Of a stretch of 23,949 bases of DNA, positions 8,534 to 16,147 are shown one piece after another. The notes below the pieces were generated by a model, which was not told where the DNA came from, did no database searches, and saw only the letters and a program-made list of their open reading frames with translations. Source of the stretch: Bacteroidia bacterium (GTDB lineage: Bacteria > Bacteroidota > Bacteroidia > NS11-12g > UBA955); contig JACMRS010000129.1 in assembly GCA_014376345.1 (NCBI GenBank), positions 1 through 23,949 on the forward strand, written 5' to 3'. A program made the position numbers and the translations under genes. Every line of letters starts with the position of its first letter. Position 1 is the first letter of the stretch.

Positions 8534-9424
8534 TCAACCTTTTGGATGCGCTAAGTTATGAATGTTTTTTAATTTTTCAATACTATTTTGAGTATAAATC
8601 TGAGTTGCCGCCAGTCCGGCATGTCCTAATAATTCTTTGATTGCATTCAAATCCGCACCCCTGTTGAGAAGATGCGTTGCAAATGTATGTCTTAACACAT
8701 GCGGACTTTTTTTGCTGAGTGTAGTAACACTTTCAAGACTCCTTTTTACAAGTTTATAAACCAATTGTGGATATAGTTTGTTTCCCTTTGGTGTTGCCAG
8801 CAAGAATTCAGTATCATTCGGATAATTTTTTGAACGGTATTCTATTATAGCATCCTTTAATTCATTTCCAAATGGAATAATGCGCTCTTTATTTCTTTTT
8901 CCAAGTACTTTCATCTGATTTCCCATAAGGTCAATATCAACAGATTTAAGTCCTGTCAGTTCACTTAATCTTATACCTGTATGATAAAGCAACAGCAACA
9001 CAATATTAGTTAGGTCGTTTTCTTCACCATCAGGCAATTCATTTTCAAACAAAGCTTCCATCCTGCTCTCTTCAATAAATACAGGAAGTTTTTTCGCCAT
9101 TTTAGGTGAAACGATTTTAATCATCGGATTAACATCCAGAATATTGTGCTTAAGAAGGTACTTGTAATAATTGCGCAAAGATGAAATATTGCGTCTTACA
9201 GATCTGGGGTCCGAACCTTTATCAATAAGGTTAGCAAGCCAGCTTTTAATGTGAAGATGTGTTACTTCATTGATACTTTTAATCTCAAACTCTTTGATGA
9301 GATGATGAAGGAAAGTTTCAGCATCATTAAGGTATGCCTTAACTGTGTGAACAGAATAGTGCTTCTCGAACTGGAGATAGTCCGAATAACGTGTAAAATA
9401 AAAAGCGTCCAAATCAATTTCCAT
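8534..9424 (-). CDS. xerC: Tyrosine recombinase XerC-like
   Basis: This is a site-specific tyrosine recombinase that should act at the chromosomal dif site to resolve dimers. The 296 residues divide into an N-terminal SAM-like core-binding domain (about 7-95) and a catalytic domain with a full active-site set: R152 (HTGIRLSEL), K176 (LGKRNKE), H242 and R245 (SPHVLRHTFATHL), H268 (LLGHAGL) and nucleophile Y277 (IYTQ). Length and motif spacing match XerC/XerD rather than phage integrases. Its position between rpsU (34-base gap) and hpf (37-base gap) marks it as the housekeeping copy, not a mobile-element integrase. It ends in TGA, which matters for reading the rsmG stop. Whether XerC or XerD is the better name cannot be settled from one copy. 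Confidence 0.9.
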   Translation of the reverse strand: MEIDLDAFYFTRYSDYLQFEKHYSVHTVKAYLNDAETFLHHLIKEFEIKSINEVTHLHIKSWLANLIDKGSDPRSVRRNISSLRNYYKYLLKHNILDVNPMIKIVSPKMAKKLPVFIEESRMEALFENELPDGEENDLTNIVLLLLYHTGIRLSELTGLKSVDIDLMGNQMKVLGKRNKERIIPFGNELKDAIIEYRSKNYPNDTEFLLATPKGNKLYPQLVYKLVKRSLESVTTLSKKSPHVLRHTFATHLLNRGADLNAIKELLGHAGLAATQIYTQNSIEKLKNIHNLAHPKG

Positions 9425-9458
9425 GATCTGAACGCAAATATATTAAAAAAAGGTAAGA

Positions 9459-9653
9459 TTACCCTGCGTGTTCTCTTTGAACCTGTTCGCGGTAAGCAGC
9501 TCTTCTAAGCTCCATTCTGCGTGTTACAGATTTTTTTTCGAAAGCCTGGCGAACCCTAAGCTCTTTCACAACACCGATTTTCTCGAATTTCTTCTTGTAC
9601 TTTTTTAAAGCTTTATCTAAATTCTCGCTGTCTTTAATGCTAATGTAAATCAT
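9459..9653 (-). CDS. rpsU: 30S ribosomal protein S21
   Basis: S21 is a small basic 30S protein that sits near the 3' end of 16S rRNA and helps translation initiation. The 64-residue product has the family opening (IYISIKDSENLDKALKKYKK), the middle GVVKELRVRQAFEKKS and a basic arginine-rich tail with RRMELRRAAY. Length is normal. It is first in a transcript with xerC and hpf and has its own promoter in the 68-base gap downstream of the acyl-CoA dehydrogenase. Confidence 0.95.
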   Translation of the reverse strand: MIYISIKDSENLDKALKKYKKKFEKIGVVKELRVRQAFEKKSVTRRMELRRAAYREQVQREHAG

Positions 9654-9673
9654 TTAATTTATTGATTGGGTTG

Positions 9674-9703
9674 CAAAAATACAAAAATATACTGAATTGC
9701 AAA
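9674..9703 (-). promoter_or_regulatory. Bacteroidota-type promoter of rpsU-xerC-hpf
   Basis: On the minus strand TTTG (9700-9703) is followed after 18 bases by TATTTTTG (9674-9681), close to the phylum consensus. The leader to the rpsU start at 9653 would be about 15-20 bases. A second TATTTTTG copy immediately upstream (9682-9689) is too close to the TTTG to be the main -7 box. Confidence 0.55.
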
Positions 9704-9721
9704 AAGTAATTTAAGAAAAAT

Positions 9722-10861
9722 TTATTTTAATACTGCCCTTGCTATAACAAGTTTCTGAATTTCAGAAGTTCCCTCGCCTATTGTGCACAGTTTACTATCT
9801 CTGTAATATTTTTCAGCAGGGAAATCCTTTGTATAACCATAGCCTCCAAATATCTGAACACCGTCGGTTGAAACTCTTACTGCTACCTCAGAAGCATAAT
9901 ATTTTGCCATTGCAGAAACTTTATTGACACTTTCACCTCTGTTTTTAAGGTCGCTTGCCTGATTTATAAGTAATTCAGCAGCTTCAATCTGTGTGGCCAT
10001 ATCTGCCAGTTTAAAACCAATACCCTGAAAAGAAGAAATTGGCTTTCCAAACTGTTGTCTTTCTTTTGAATATTTCAATGCTGCTTCATAAGCACCTTTT
10101 GCAATACCAAGTGACAAAGCGGCAATCGAAATCCTTCCGCCATCAAGCACCTTCATAGCCTGAACAAAACCTTCACCAACATTACCTAATATCTGACTTT
10201 TATGAACCCTGCAGTCTTCAAATATCATTTCTGCAGTTTCTGATGCTCTCATTCCAAGCTTATTTTCTTTTTTTCCACCCTTAAATCCAGGTGTGCCTCT
10301 TTCAACAACAAATGCAGTGATGCCTTTCGAATCAAGTGATTCTCCTGTTCGTGCCAAAACAACAGCCACATCACCGGTTATACCATGAGTTATCCAGTTT
10401 TTAGAACCGTTAAGTACCCAATAGTCACCATCTTCTTTAGCCACACACTGCATGCGCAATGCATCACTTCCTGTATTTGCCTCAGTTAAACCCCATGCAC
10501 CAAGCCATTCGGCAGTTGCAAGTTTTGGAAGCCATTTCTTTTTTTGCTCTTCGTTTCCAAAGTACATAATATGACCGATGCAAAGAGAATTATGAGCTGC
10601 AAGTGAAAGTCCGATTGATCCGCAAACCTTGGAAATCTCAACAATCGCATCCACATATTCAAAATATCCAAAGCCCGATCCGCCGTATTCCTCGGGAACT
10701 AATATTCCCATAAGGCCCAGCTTACCCATTTCTTTAAAAACATGCAGTGGGAAAGTCTGCGCTTCATCCCAAACCATCATGTCCGGACGGATATGCCTTT
10801 CGGCGAAGTCGCGGCACATGCTTTTAATCATGGCCTGGTTTTCTGATTCTTGAAAATTCAT
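9722..10861 (-). CDS. Acyl-CoA dehydrogenase (short-chain/butyryl-CoA type)
   Basis: This FAD-dependent enzyme introduces the alpha-beta double bond into acyl-CoA thioesters in fatty acid or branched-chain amino acid breakdown and passes electrons to electron-transferring flavoprotein. The 379 residues show all three domains. Motifs are LTEANTGSDA and WITHG in the flavin- and substrate-binding middle, RQQFGKPISSFQ at the C-terminal helical domain, and QIFGGYGYTKDFPAEKYYRD near the end. The catalytic base is E363 in GEGTSEIQ, the position used by short-chain and medium-chain enzymes. Length is normal. It lies between the helix-hairpin-helix gene and rpsU, with no partner beta-oxidation genes nearby. 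Exact chain-length preference cannot be told from the sequence. Confidence 0.93.
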   Translation of the reverse strand: MNFQESENQAMIKSMCRDFAERHIRPDMMVWDEAQTFPLHVFKEMGKLGLMGILVPEEYGGSGFGYFEYVDAIVEISKVCGSIGLSLAAHNSLCIGHIMYFGNEEQKKKWLPKLATAEWLGAWGLTEANTGSDALRMQCVAKEDGDYWVLNGSKNWITHGITGDVAVVLARTGESLDSKGITAFVVERGTPGFKGGKKENKLGMRASETAEMIFEDCRVHKSQILGNVGEGFVQAMKVLDGGRISIAALSLGIAKGAYEAALKYSKERQQFGKPISSFQGIGFKLADMATQIEAAELLINQASDLKNRGESVNKVSAMAKYYASEVAVRVSTDGVQIFGGYGYTKDFPAEKYYRDSKLCTIGEGTSEIQKLVIARAVLK

Positions 10862-10878
10862 CGGATTATATAAACGTG

Positions 10879-10886
10879 CAAAAATA
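10879..10886 (-). promoter_or_regulatory. Possible -7 box for the acyl-CoA dehydrogenase gene
   Basis: TATTTTTG on the minus strand lies 17 bases upstream of the start codon at 10861 and matches TAnnTTTG. No TTTG is present at the expected distance farther upstream, so only half of the promoter is supported. Confidence 0.3.
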
Positions 10887-10960
10887 ATCAGATTTCCCCG
10901 TAATTACCTAGTCGGATAAATAAAATAATATAAGCAATTTCAATCTTTCAAATAACTCAT

Positions 10961-11872
10961 TCAAAAACTCAGATAAGGCTTAAGTTTTTCTAAGGTTAAT
11001 GCATCCAGAAGTTTAACCTGCTCAAGGCTTTTAAAATCAGAATAATTACCATGCTGCACCCTGAAATTTACAATTGCTTTTGCCTGAGTATAGTTTATAT
11101 AAGGATGTTTCATTTCTGCAAGAGTTGCTTTATTTATATTGATGGTTTTAAAATTACCACTAATAATAATCCTGCTTTCAATACTTTCGAACTTTTCATT
11201 ATCTAAACCATATACTTCTAAAAGCTGCTCTTTTTTATAAAATCCTCCCAAAAGATCTCTGTACTTTAGTATTCTTCTGGCAAATGCCTGACCAATACCG
11301 GGCAAAGTCACTATTAAAGCACTGTCTGCAGTATTCAGATCAATAATTGTCGGTTGCTTTTTAACAAATTCTTCTTTCTTATAAATATTGCTTTCTCTTT
11401 CAGGTTTTACAGGAAATCTCATATAATTTTTAAGCGAGTTTACAAGATTGGAATCAACACCATACACTTTCTTAAAACCAGCAATATCGTAAAACTTACC
11501 ACCCGAATTCCTGAATTTAAAAATCCTTTCTGCTATCCAGGGTTTAAATCCCAGCCTTTTAAGATCAACATCTGAAATTGTATTCGGATCGAATGAAAAT
11601 GGCTTTACAGGATCATTTTTATAAGATCCTGATTTGTATTCTTCTTTCTGGTAATATTGCTTATGCGGCTTATATTCAGGCAAACCATCAAGCTCTCGAT
11701 ACTTCTTTTCAGCAGCAACAATATCAATTGGCGTGGGCTTAATAAAATAAGGCCATAAAAATGGCATTAAAGTAAGCACCACAATGATAATGCACACTAA
11801 AACAGTAGCTTTTTTTTCAGATCTGGTAAAATCGAAGTAATCCGTAAAAACACGGAACATGTTTTTTTTCAT
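10961..11872 (-). CDS. Membrane-anchored triple helix-hairpin-helix (ComEA-like) protein
   Basis: This protein has a cytoplasmic N-terminus, one membrane segment (about 23-43), a charged linker and three helix-hairpin-helix units at about 91-153, 176-238 and 243-303. The second unit is the clearest: IDLNTADS then LPGIGQAFARRILKYRDLLGGF. The third has ININKATLAEM and AIVNFRVQHGNY. These units resemble ComEA, the DNA-binding receptor of competence, so a role in binding DNA outside the inner membrane is a fair inference. ComEA usually has a single such unit, so this is a longer, multi-unit relative of a type common in Bacteroidota. The gene follows the oxoamine synthase by 44 bases and may share its transcript. 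The stop codon is TGA. Confidence 0.8.
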   Translation of the reverse strand: MKKNMFRVFTDYFDFTRSEKKATVLVCIIIVVLTLMPFLWPYFIKPTPIDIVAAEKKYRELDGLPEYKPHKQYYQKEEYKSGSYKNDPVKPFSFDPNTISDVDLKRLGFKPWIAERIFKFRNSGGKFYDIAGFKKVYGVDSNLVNSLKNYMRFPVKPERESNIYKKEEFVKKQPTIIDLNTADSALIVTLPGIGQAFARRILKYRDLLGGFYKKEQLLEVYGLDNEKFESIESRIIISGNFKTININKATLAEMKHPYINYTQAKAIVNFRVQHGNYSDFKSLEQVKLLDALTLEKLKPYLSF

Positions 11873-11916
11873 AGGTAAAAATTTGAGGTTAATAAAAATT
11901 GCGAAAACCGGCTATT

Positions 11917-13173
11917 CTATATAGCTGGCTGCATAGTCGGCAATTCCGACTTGCTGTATACTCCTGAATCAAGTTTTTCCTTGATTTCAATAAATGCTTT
12001 AATCGTTCTGTCTACATCCTCAAGAGTATGAGTTGCAGTAGGAATCAGTCTCAGCATAAGTATACCTTTAGGAACTACCGGATAAGTAACAATTGAGCAG
12101 AAAATATCGTAATTCTCACGCAAATCGAGTGTCAGGTGGGTTGCTTCAGGAATAGTACCATTCAATAACACTGGAGTTACACATGTTTTAGTAGTACCAA
12201 GATCAAAACCTGCTTTCCTTAAACCACTTTGAAGTGCGTTTACAATTGTCCAAAGCTTTTCTTTTAACTCAGGTTGTGTGCGAATCAATTCAAGACGTTT
12301 TAATGCACCCACTACCAATGGCATTGGAAGTGATTTTGCATATATCTGTGAACGCATATTATATCTCAAAAAGGTAATTACCTCTTTCGGACCAGCAACA
12401 AATGCGCCAATACTGGCCATCGATTTTGCAAAAGTTGAGAAGTGAAGATCCATACCTTCTATACAATCCTGCTCTTCAGCAGTTCCTGAACCTGTTTTTC
12501 CCAATGTTCCAAAACCATGAGCATCATCTACAAACATTCTGAAATTATACTTTTTCTTAAGTTCAATAATGCCTTTAAGATCGCCCTGATTTCCACTCAT
12601 ACCGAAAACACCTTCGGTAATTAATAATATCGCACCACCGCTTTTTTCAACCAAACGGGTTGCTCTTTGTAATTGCTTTTCGCAACTTTCAAGATCGTTG
12701 TGTTTAAACTGAAAACGATGACCTGCGTGAAGACGAACACCGTCTACAATACAAGCATGACTTTCAACATCGTAAACAATTACATCATGTCTGTCTACCA
12801 GTGCATCAATAATAGAAACAACACCCTGATAACCGAAATTCAATAAAAAGCAGTCTTCTTTCTGAACAAAATCAGCCAATTCACTCTCAAGTTGTTCATG
12901 TGGATTAGAATTTCCGCTCATCATACGGGCGCCCATTGGAAGACCCATGCCGTATTGACCAGCTGCTTCAGCATCTGCTTTTCTCACTTCGGGATGATTC
13001 GCCAGTCCAAGATAATTGTTAAGACTCCATACCAGTTTCTCCCTTCCGCGGAAAACCATTTTATTACTGATTTCACCTTCCAGCTTAGGGAAAGTAAAAT
13101 ACCCGTGAGCCATTTTTTGATGAGCACCGATGTGACCCATGTTATTAACTACTTTTTCAAAAATATCTGCCAT
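11917..13173 (-). CDS. PLP-dependent alpha-oxoamine synthase (serine palmitoyltransferase-like)
   Basis: This fold-type I PLP enzyme joins an amino acid to an acyl thioester with loss of CO2. The 418 residues hold the expected residues: H139 (ESHACIVDG) stacking on the cofactor, D216 and H219 in VDDAHGFGTLG, and the Schiff-base lysine K250 in STFAKSMASIGAF. The N-terminal region (GYFTFPKLEG, then WSLNNYLGLANHPEVR) matches a flavobacterial subgroup usually annotated as serine palmitoyltransferase or aminotransferase class I/II. No biotin or threonine-degradation genes are nearby, so 8-amino-7-oxononanoate synthase and KBL are less likely. The product could be a sphingoid base (from serine) or capnine, the sulfonolipid base (from cysteate). 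A divergent promoter region separates it from the aldehyde dehydrogenase gene. Confidence 0.85.
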   Translation of the reverse strand: MADIFEKVVNNMGHIGAHQKMAHGYFTFPKLEGEISNKMVFRGREKLVWSLNNYLGLANHPEVRKADAEAAGQYGMGLPMGARMMSGNSNPHEQLESELADFVQKEDCFLLNFGYQGVVSIIDALVDRHDVIVYDVESHACIVDGVRLHAGHRFQFKHNDLESCEKQLQRATRLVEKSGGAILLITEGVFGMSGNQGDLKGIIELKKKYNFRMFVDDAHGFGTLGKTGSGTAEEQDCIEGMDLHFSTFAKSMASIGAFVAGPKEVITFLRYNMRSQIYAKSLPMPLVVGALKRLELIRTQPELKEKLWTIVNALQSGLRKAGFDLGTTKTCVTPVLLNGTIPEATHLTLDLRENYDIFCSIVTYPVVPKGILMLRLIPTATHTLEDVDRTIKAFIEIKEKLDSGVYSKSELPTMQPAI

Positions 13174-13213
13174 TTTATATTGTTGTTGTTAAACGTTAGA
13201 ATTATATAATCTG

Positions 13214-13221
13214 CAAAGGTA
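13214..13221 (-). promoter_or_regulatory. -7 box for the alpha-oxoamine synthase gene
   Basis: On the minus strand TACCTTTG matches TAnnTTTG exactly and would give a leader of about 35-40 bases before the start codon at 13173. The -33 element is weak (TTTA, 13238-13241, spacing 16). It forms a divergent pair with the plus-strand box at 13317-13324. Confidence 0.4.
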
Positions 13222-13316
13222 TTAAAAAAAATAAAGGTAAACCATGTAGTTTAGAGTAATTACCCAATAAATATAAACATTAAAATTAACTTTCTTATAA
13301 AAACTGAATAAAATAC

Positions 13317-13324
13317 TACTTTTG
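13317..13324 (+). promoter_or_regulatory. -7 box for the aldehyde dehydrogenase / GT-C gene pair
   Basis: TACTTTTG matches TAnnTTTG and lies 24 bases before the ATG at 13349. A weak -33 candidate (TTTC, 13291-13294) is 22 bases upstream. The box covers the TTG at 13322-13324, which argues against that triplet being a start codon. Confidence 0.45.
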
Positions 13325-13348
13325 TCTGTTTACAGTATCAATCATATC

Positions 13349-14785
13349 ATGCAGGTCATTTCAAACTATATAAACGGTCACCTTGTTCAACCTTTAAGCG
13401 GTAAGTATTTAGATAATTATAATCCGGCAACAGGTGAAATTTACAGTCACATTCCGGACAGTGATGAAAGTGACGTTGAAAATGCATACAAAGCTGCAAA
13501 TGAAGCTTTTAAAAGCTGGAGCCAAATGCCCTCTGAGCAAAGGTTTAAGATTATAAATAAGATTGCCGAGCTGATAGATTCTAAGAATGAAGAGCTTGCA
13601 ATAGCTGAAAGTATTGATCAGGGCAAACCTGTATGGCTTGCTAAAAATGAGATCAGCAGAGCAGCTCAGAATTTCAGATTTTATGCAACCGCTGCCATGC
13701 AGTTTGCCAGCGAAAGTCATAATATTGATGGCCATGCGGTTAATTATACCATCAAAGCTCCTATTGGAGTTGTAGGTTGTATCAGCCCCTGGAACCTGCC
13801 ATTATATTTATTCAGCTGGAAAATTGCGCCTGCTCTTGCCACAGGTAATTGTGTTGTGGCTAAACCAAGTGAAATTACACCGATGACTGCCTTTATGCTG
13901 TCTGAAATCTGTAATGAAGCGGGATTACCTGATGGTGTTCTTAATATTGTTCACGGACTTGGACCAAAAGTGGGAAATGCTATTGTTTCTCATCCCGGAA
14001 TTAAAGCAATTTCTTTTACAGGTGGAACAGCTACCGGCCGTCATATAGCCTCTGTTGCAGCACCTATGTTCAAAAAATTATCTCTTGAGCTGGGTGGAAA
14101 AAATCCAAACATCATTTTTGCAGATTGCGATTTCGATAAAGCTGTAAAAACATCTGTCAGTTCAAGTTTTCTCAATCAGGGTGAAATTTGTTTATGCGGA
14201 AGCAGAATTTATATTGAAAAAAGTATTTATGAAAAATTCAAAATAGCTTTTCTAAAAGAAGTTGAGAAGCAAATAGTCGGAAATCCTCTCGATGACAATA
14301 CAAAAATCGGAGCCATTGTAAGCAATCAGCATTTTGAAAAAGTACTTGGTCATATTAAAATAGCTGTTGAAGAAGGCGGTAAAATACTTTGTGGTGGAAA
14401 AGCTGTAAATCCTGCATCAAACCCGGGAGGCTGGTTTATTGAACCAACTGTTATTGAGAATTTAAATGCGGAATGTCGTACTAATCAGGAAGAAATTTTC
14501 GGGCCGGTAGTAACACTCACGCCTTTTGATTCTGAAGAAGAGGTTATTCAAATGGCTAACGGTACAGTTTACGGACTAGCATGCACTATCTGGACAGAAA
14601 ATTTGGGCAAAGCACACCGAACTGCAGCTTCAGTTAATGCCGGAATTATCTGGATAAACTGCTGGCTGTTACGCGATCTCAGAACCCCTTTCGGAGGCAT
14701 GAATCAAAGTGGTGTAGGCAGAGAAGGTGGTTATAACGCAATGAACTTCTTTACTGAAATGAAAAATGTTTGCATTAAAATTTAA
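13349..14785 (+). CDS. ALDH8-like aldehyde dehydrogenase (2-aminomuconic or 2-hydroxymuconic semialdehyde dehydrogenase)
   Basis: This NAD-dependent enzyme oxidises an aldehyde to a carboxylate. From the chosen ATG it is 478 residues. Active-site residues are N149 (SPWNLP), K172 (AKPSE), E247 (LELGGKNP) and nucleophile C281 in NQGEICLCGSR. The CLC form and the ending INCWLLRDLRTPFGGM closely resemble animal ALDH8A1 and bacterial aminomuconic/hydroxymuconic semialdehyde dehydrogenases, which act in tryptophan (kynurenine) or catechol breakdown. I chose the ATG at 13349 over the upstream TTG at 13322 because the protein then begins in the usual place and the TTG lies inside a -7 box. No other kynurenine or catechol genes are in the window, so the substrate is inferred from similarity alone. 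Confidence 0.88.
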   Translation: MQVISNYINGHLVQPLSGKYLDNYNPATGEIYSHIPDSDESDVENAYKAANEAFKSWSQMPSEQRFKIINKIAELIDSKNEELAIAESIDQGKPVWLAKNEISRAAQNFRFYATAAMQFASESHNIDGHAVNYTIKAPIGVVGCISPWNLPLYLFSWKIAPALATGNCVVAKPSEITPMTAFMLSEICNEAGLPDGVLNIVHGLGPKVGNAIVSHPGIKAISFTGGTATGRHIASVAAPMFKKLSLELGGKNPNIIFADCDFDKAVKTSVSSSFLNQGEICLCGSRIYIEKSIYEKFKIAFLKEVEKQIVGNPLDDNTKIGAIVSNQHFEKVLGHIKIAVEEGGKILCGGKAVNPASNPGGWFIEPTVIENLNAECRTNQEEIFGPVVTLTPFDSEEEVIQMANGTVYGLACTIWTENLGKAHRTAASVNAGIIWINCWLLRDLRTPFGGMNQSGVGREGGYNAMNFFTEMKNVCIKI

Positions 14786-14793
14786 AGCACACA

Positions 14794-16137
14794 ATGCTTA
14801 GCAAAAGACTGATTCTTTTTATTCTGATATTTAATCTGGCAAGCTATAATCTGTGGCGCGACTGGCAGGGAAAACATGATCCTTTTTCTGGTGATGTTGC
14901 TGAATATTACTCCTATAATATCGCTGCTTTTATTGATAAAGATCTTAGTTTCTCAAATTCTCATTATGAATATTTAAAGCCAACTCCTAAAGGTTATAAA
15001 ATTCCGAAAATGAGTATCGGACTTGCAATGGCATACACACCTTTTTTTCTGCTTGCCCATGCAATAACAATAATTACAGGCGGCATTGCAAATGGCACAA
15101 GTGAGTATTATGCCTATATTTTATATTATGCAGCAATGCTAATGGTAGTGTTGGGTTTGTGGTACTTGCGTAAAGTTTTACTTAACTGGTTTTCCGACAA
15201 AGCAACTTGTTACACACTGGCAATTTTATTCTTCGGAACCAACTTATTATACTACACACTTGGGTCGAACTTAATGGCTCACAGTTTTGTATTTTCATTT
15301 CTGTGTTTCATTTTATATGGTACTCATAAATGGCATGAAACATCTAAAAACAAATACCTATACTGTCTCAGTTTTTTTATTGGATGGTGCGTTCTGATAA
15401 GGCCTACTTCAATTTTTATGATTTTTATTCCTCTGCTTTACGGTGTGGGAAATGTTGTTGAATTAAAATTGAGATTCAGATTTCTTCTTGAAAATAAAAT
15501 ACCATTATTTATAGGAACAATATTCTTTTTATTACCCTGGATACCTCAGGTATTATTCTGGAAAACTTATGCGGATTCAATTATATATTATTCTTATGGA
15601 AATGAAGGCTTTGATTTTATCTCTCCGCAAATAAAAAATGTCTTATTTAGTTTCAGAAAAGGATGGCTTTTGTACACACCTTTAATGTCACTTGCATTAT
15701 TTGGATTTTATAATTTGTTTAAGACTTTTCCGAAACTGTTTTTTGCTTCAGCAATTTATTTTCTATTGACATTTTATGTGCTAGCAAGCTGGTGGTTCTG
15801 GTCGTGGGGTGGCTCATTCAGCAACAGAGCTTTAATTGATACTTATCCTGTTCTGGCATTTCCGATTGCAGCATTTATTACCTGGTTTGCATCTAAAAAA
15901 TTATGGAAACCGGGAAAATTTGTTCTGATAATTTTTATGGTTTTCAGTATGTTTCAAACTTACCAGTATACAGCCATTGTAATCCATTGGGATGGCATGA
16001 CAAAAGCGGCTTATAAATATGGTTTTTTAAGATTGAAATTTAATCCTGAAGAAAGAGCCCATTTTAATTCGCTTTTAGAAAATCATGATGACAATCCGAA
16101 TACCTGGAGAGAGGACAGAAAGAAGAAAGATCAGTAA
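14794..16137 (+). CDS. Polytopic membrane protein, probable GT-C type glycosyltransferase
   Basis: This 447-residue protein has about ten hydrophobic segments. After the first membrane helix comes a loop with acidic D29 and D34 (KHDPFSGDVAEYYSYN), the position where GT-C lipid-phosphate-sugar transferases carry catalytic acids. Later features are RPTSIFMIF in a mid helix, WWFWSWGGSFSNRALIDTYP in a late external segment, and a charged C-terminal tail. The layout resembles the PMT/ArnT and mannosyltransferase superfamily, so transfer of a sugar from a polyprenyl phosphate donor at the periplasmic face is plausible. I do not recognise an exact family or acceptor. It starts 8 bases after the dehydrogenase stop codon and must share its transcript, though no functional link is obvious. 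Confidence 0.65.
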   Translation: MLSKRLILFILIFNLASYNLWRDWQGKHDPFSGDVAEYYSYNIAAFIDKDLSFSNSHYEYLKPTPKGYKIPKMSIGLAMAYTPFFLLAHAITIITGGIANGTSEYYAYILYYAAMLMVVLGLWYLRKVLLNWFSDKATCYTLAILFFGTNLLYYTLGSNLMAHSFVFSFLCFILYGTHKWHETSKNKYLYCLSFFIGWCVLIRPTSIFMIFIPLLYGVGNVVELKLRFRFLLENKIPLFIGTIFFLLPWIPQVLFWKTYADSIIYYSYGNEGFDFISPQIKNVLFSFRKGWLLYTPLMSLALFGFYNLFKTFPKLFFASAIYFLLTFYVLASWWFWSWGGSFSNRALIDTYPVLAFPIAAFITWFASKKLWKPGKFVLIIFMVFSMFQTYQYTAIVIHWDGMTKAAYKYGFLRLKFNPEERAHFNSLLENHDDNPNTWREDRKKKDQ

Positions 16138-16147
16138 TAACAGCTGA

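Noticed and set aside
8534..9424. Tyrosine recombinase as a sign of an integrated mobile element
   Set aside because: It lies in the conserved rpsU-xerC-hpf group, has XerC length and motifs, and has no attachment-site repeats or phage genes around it.
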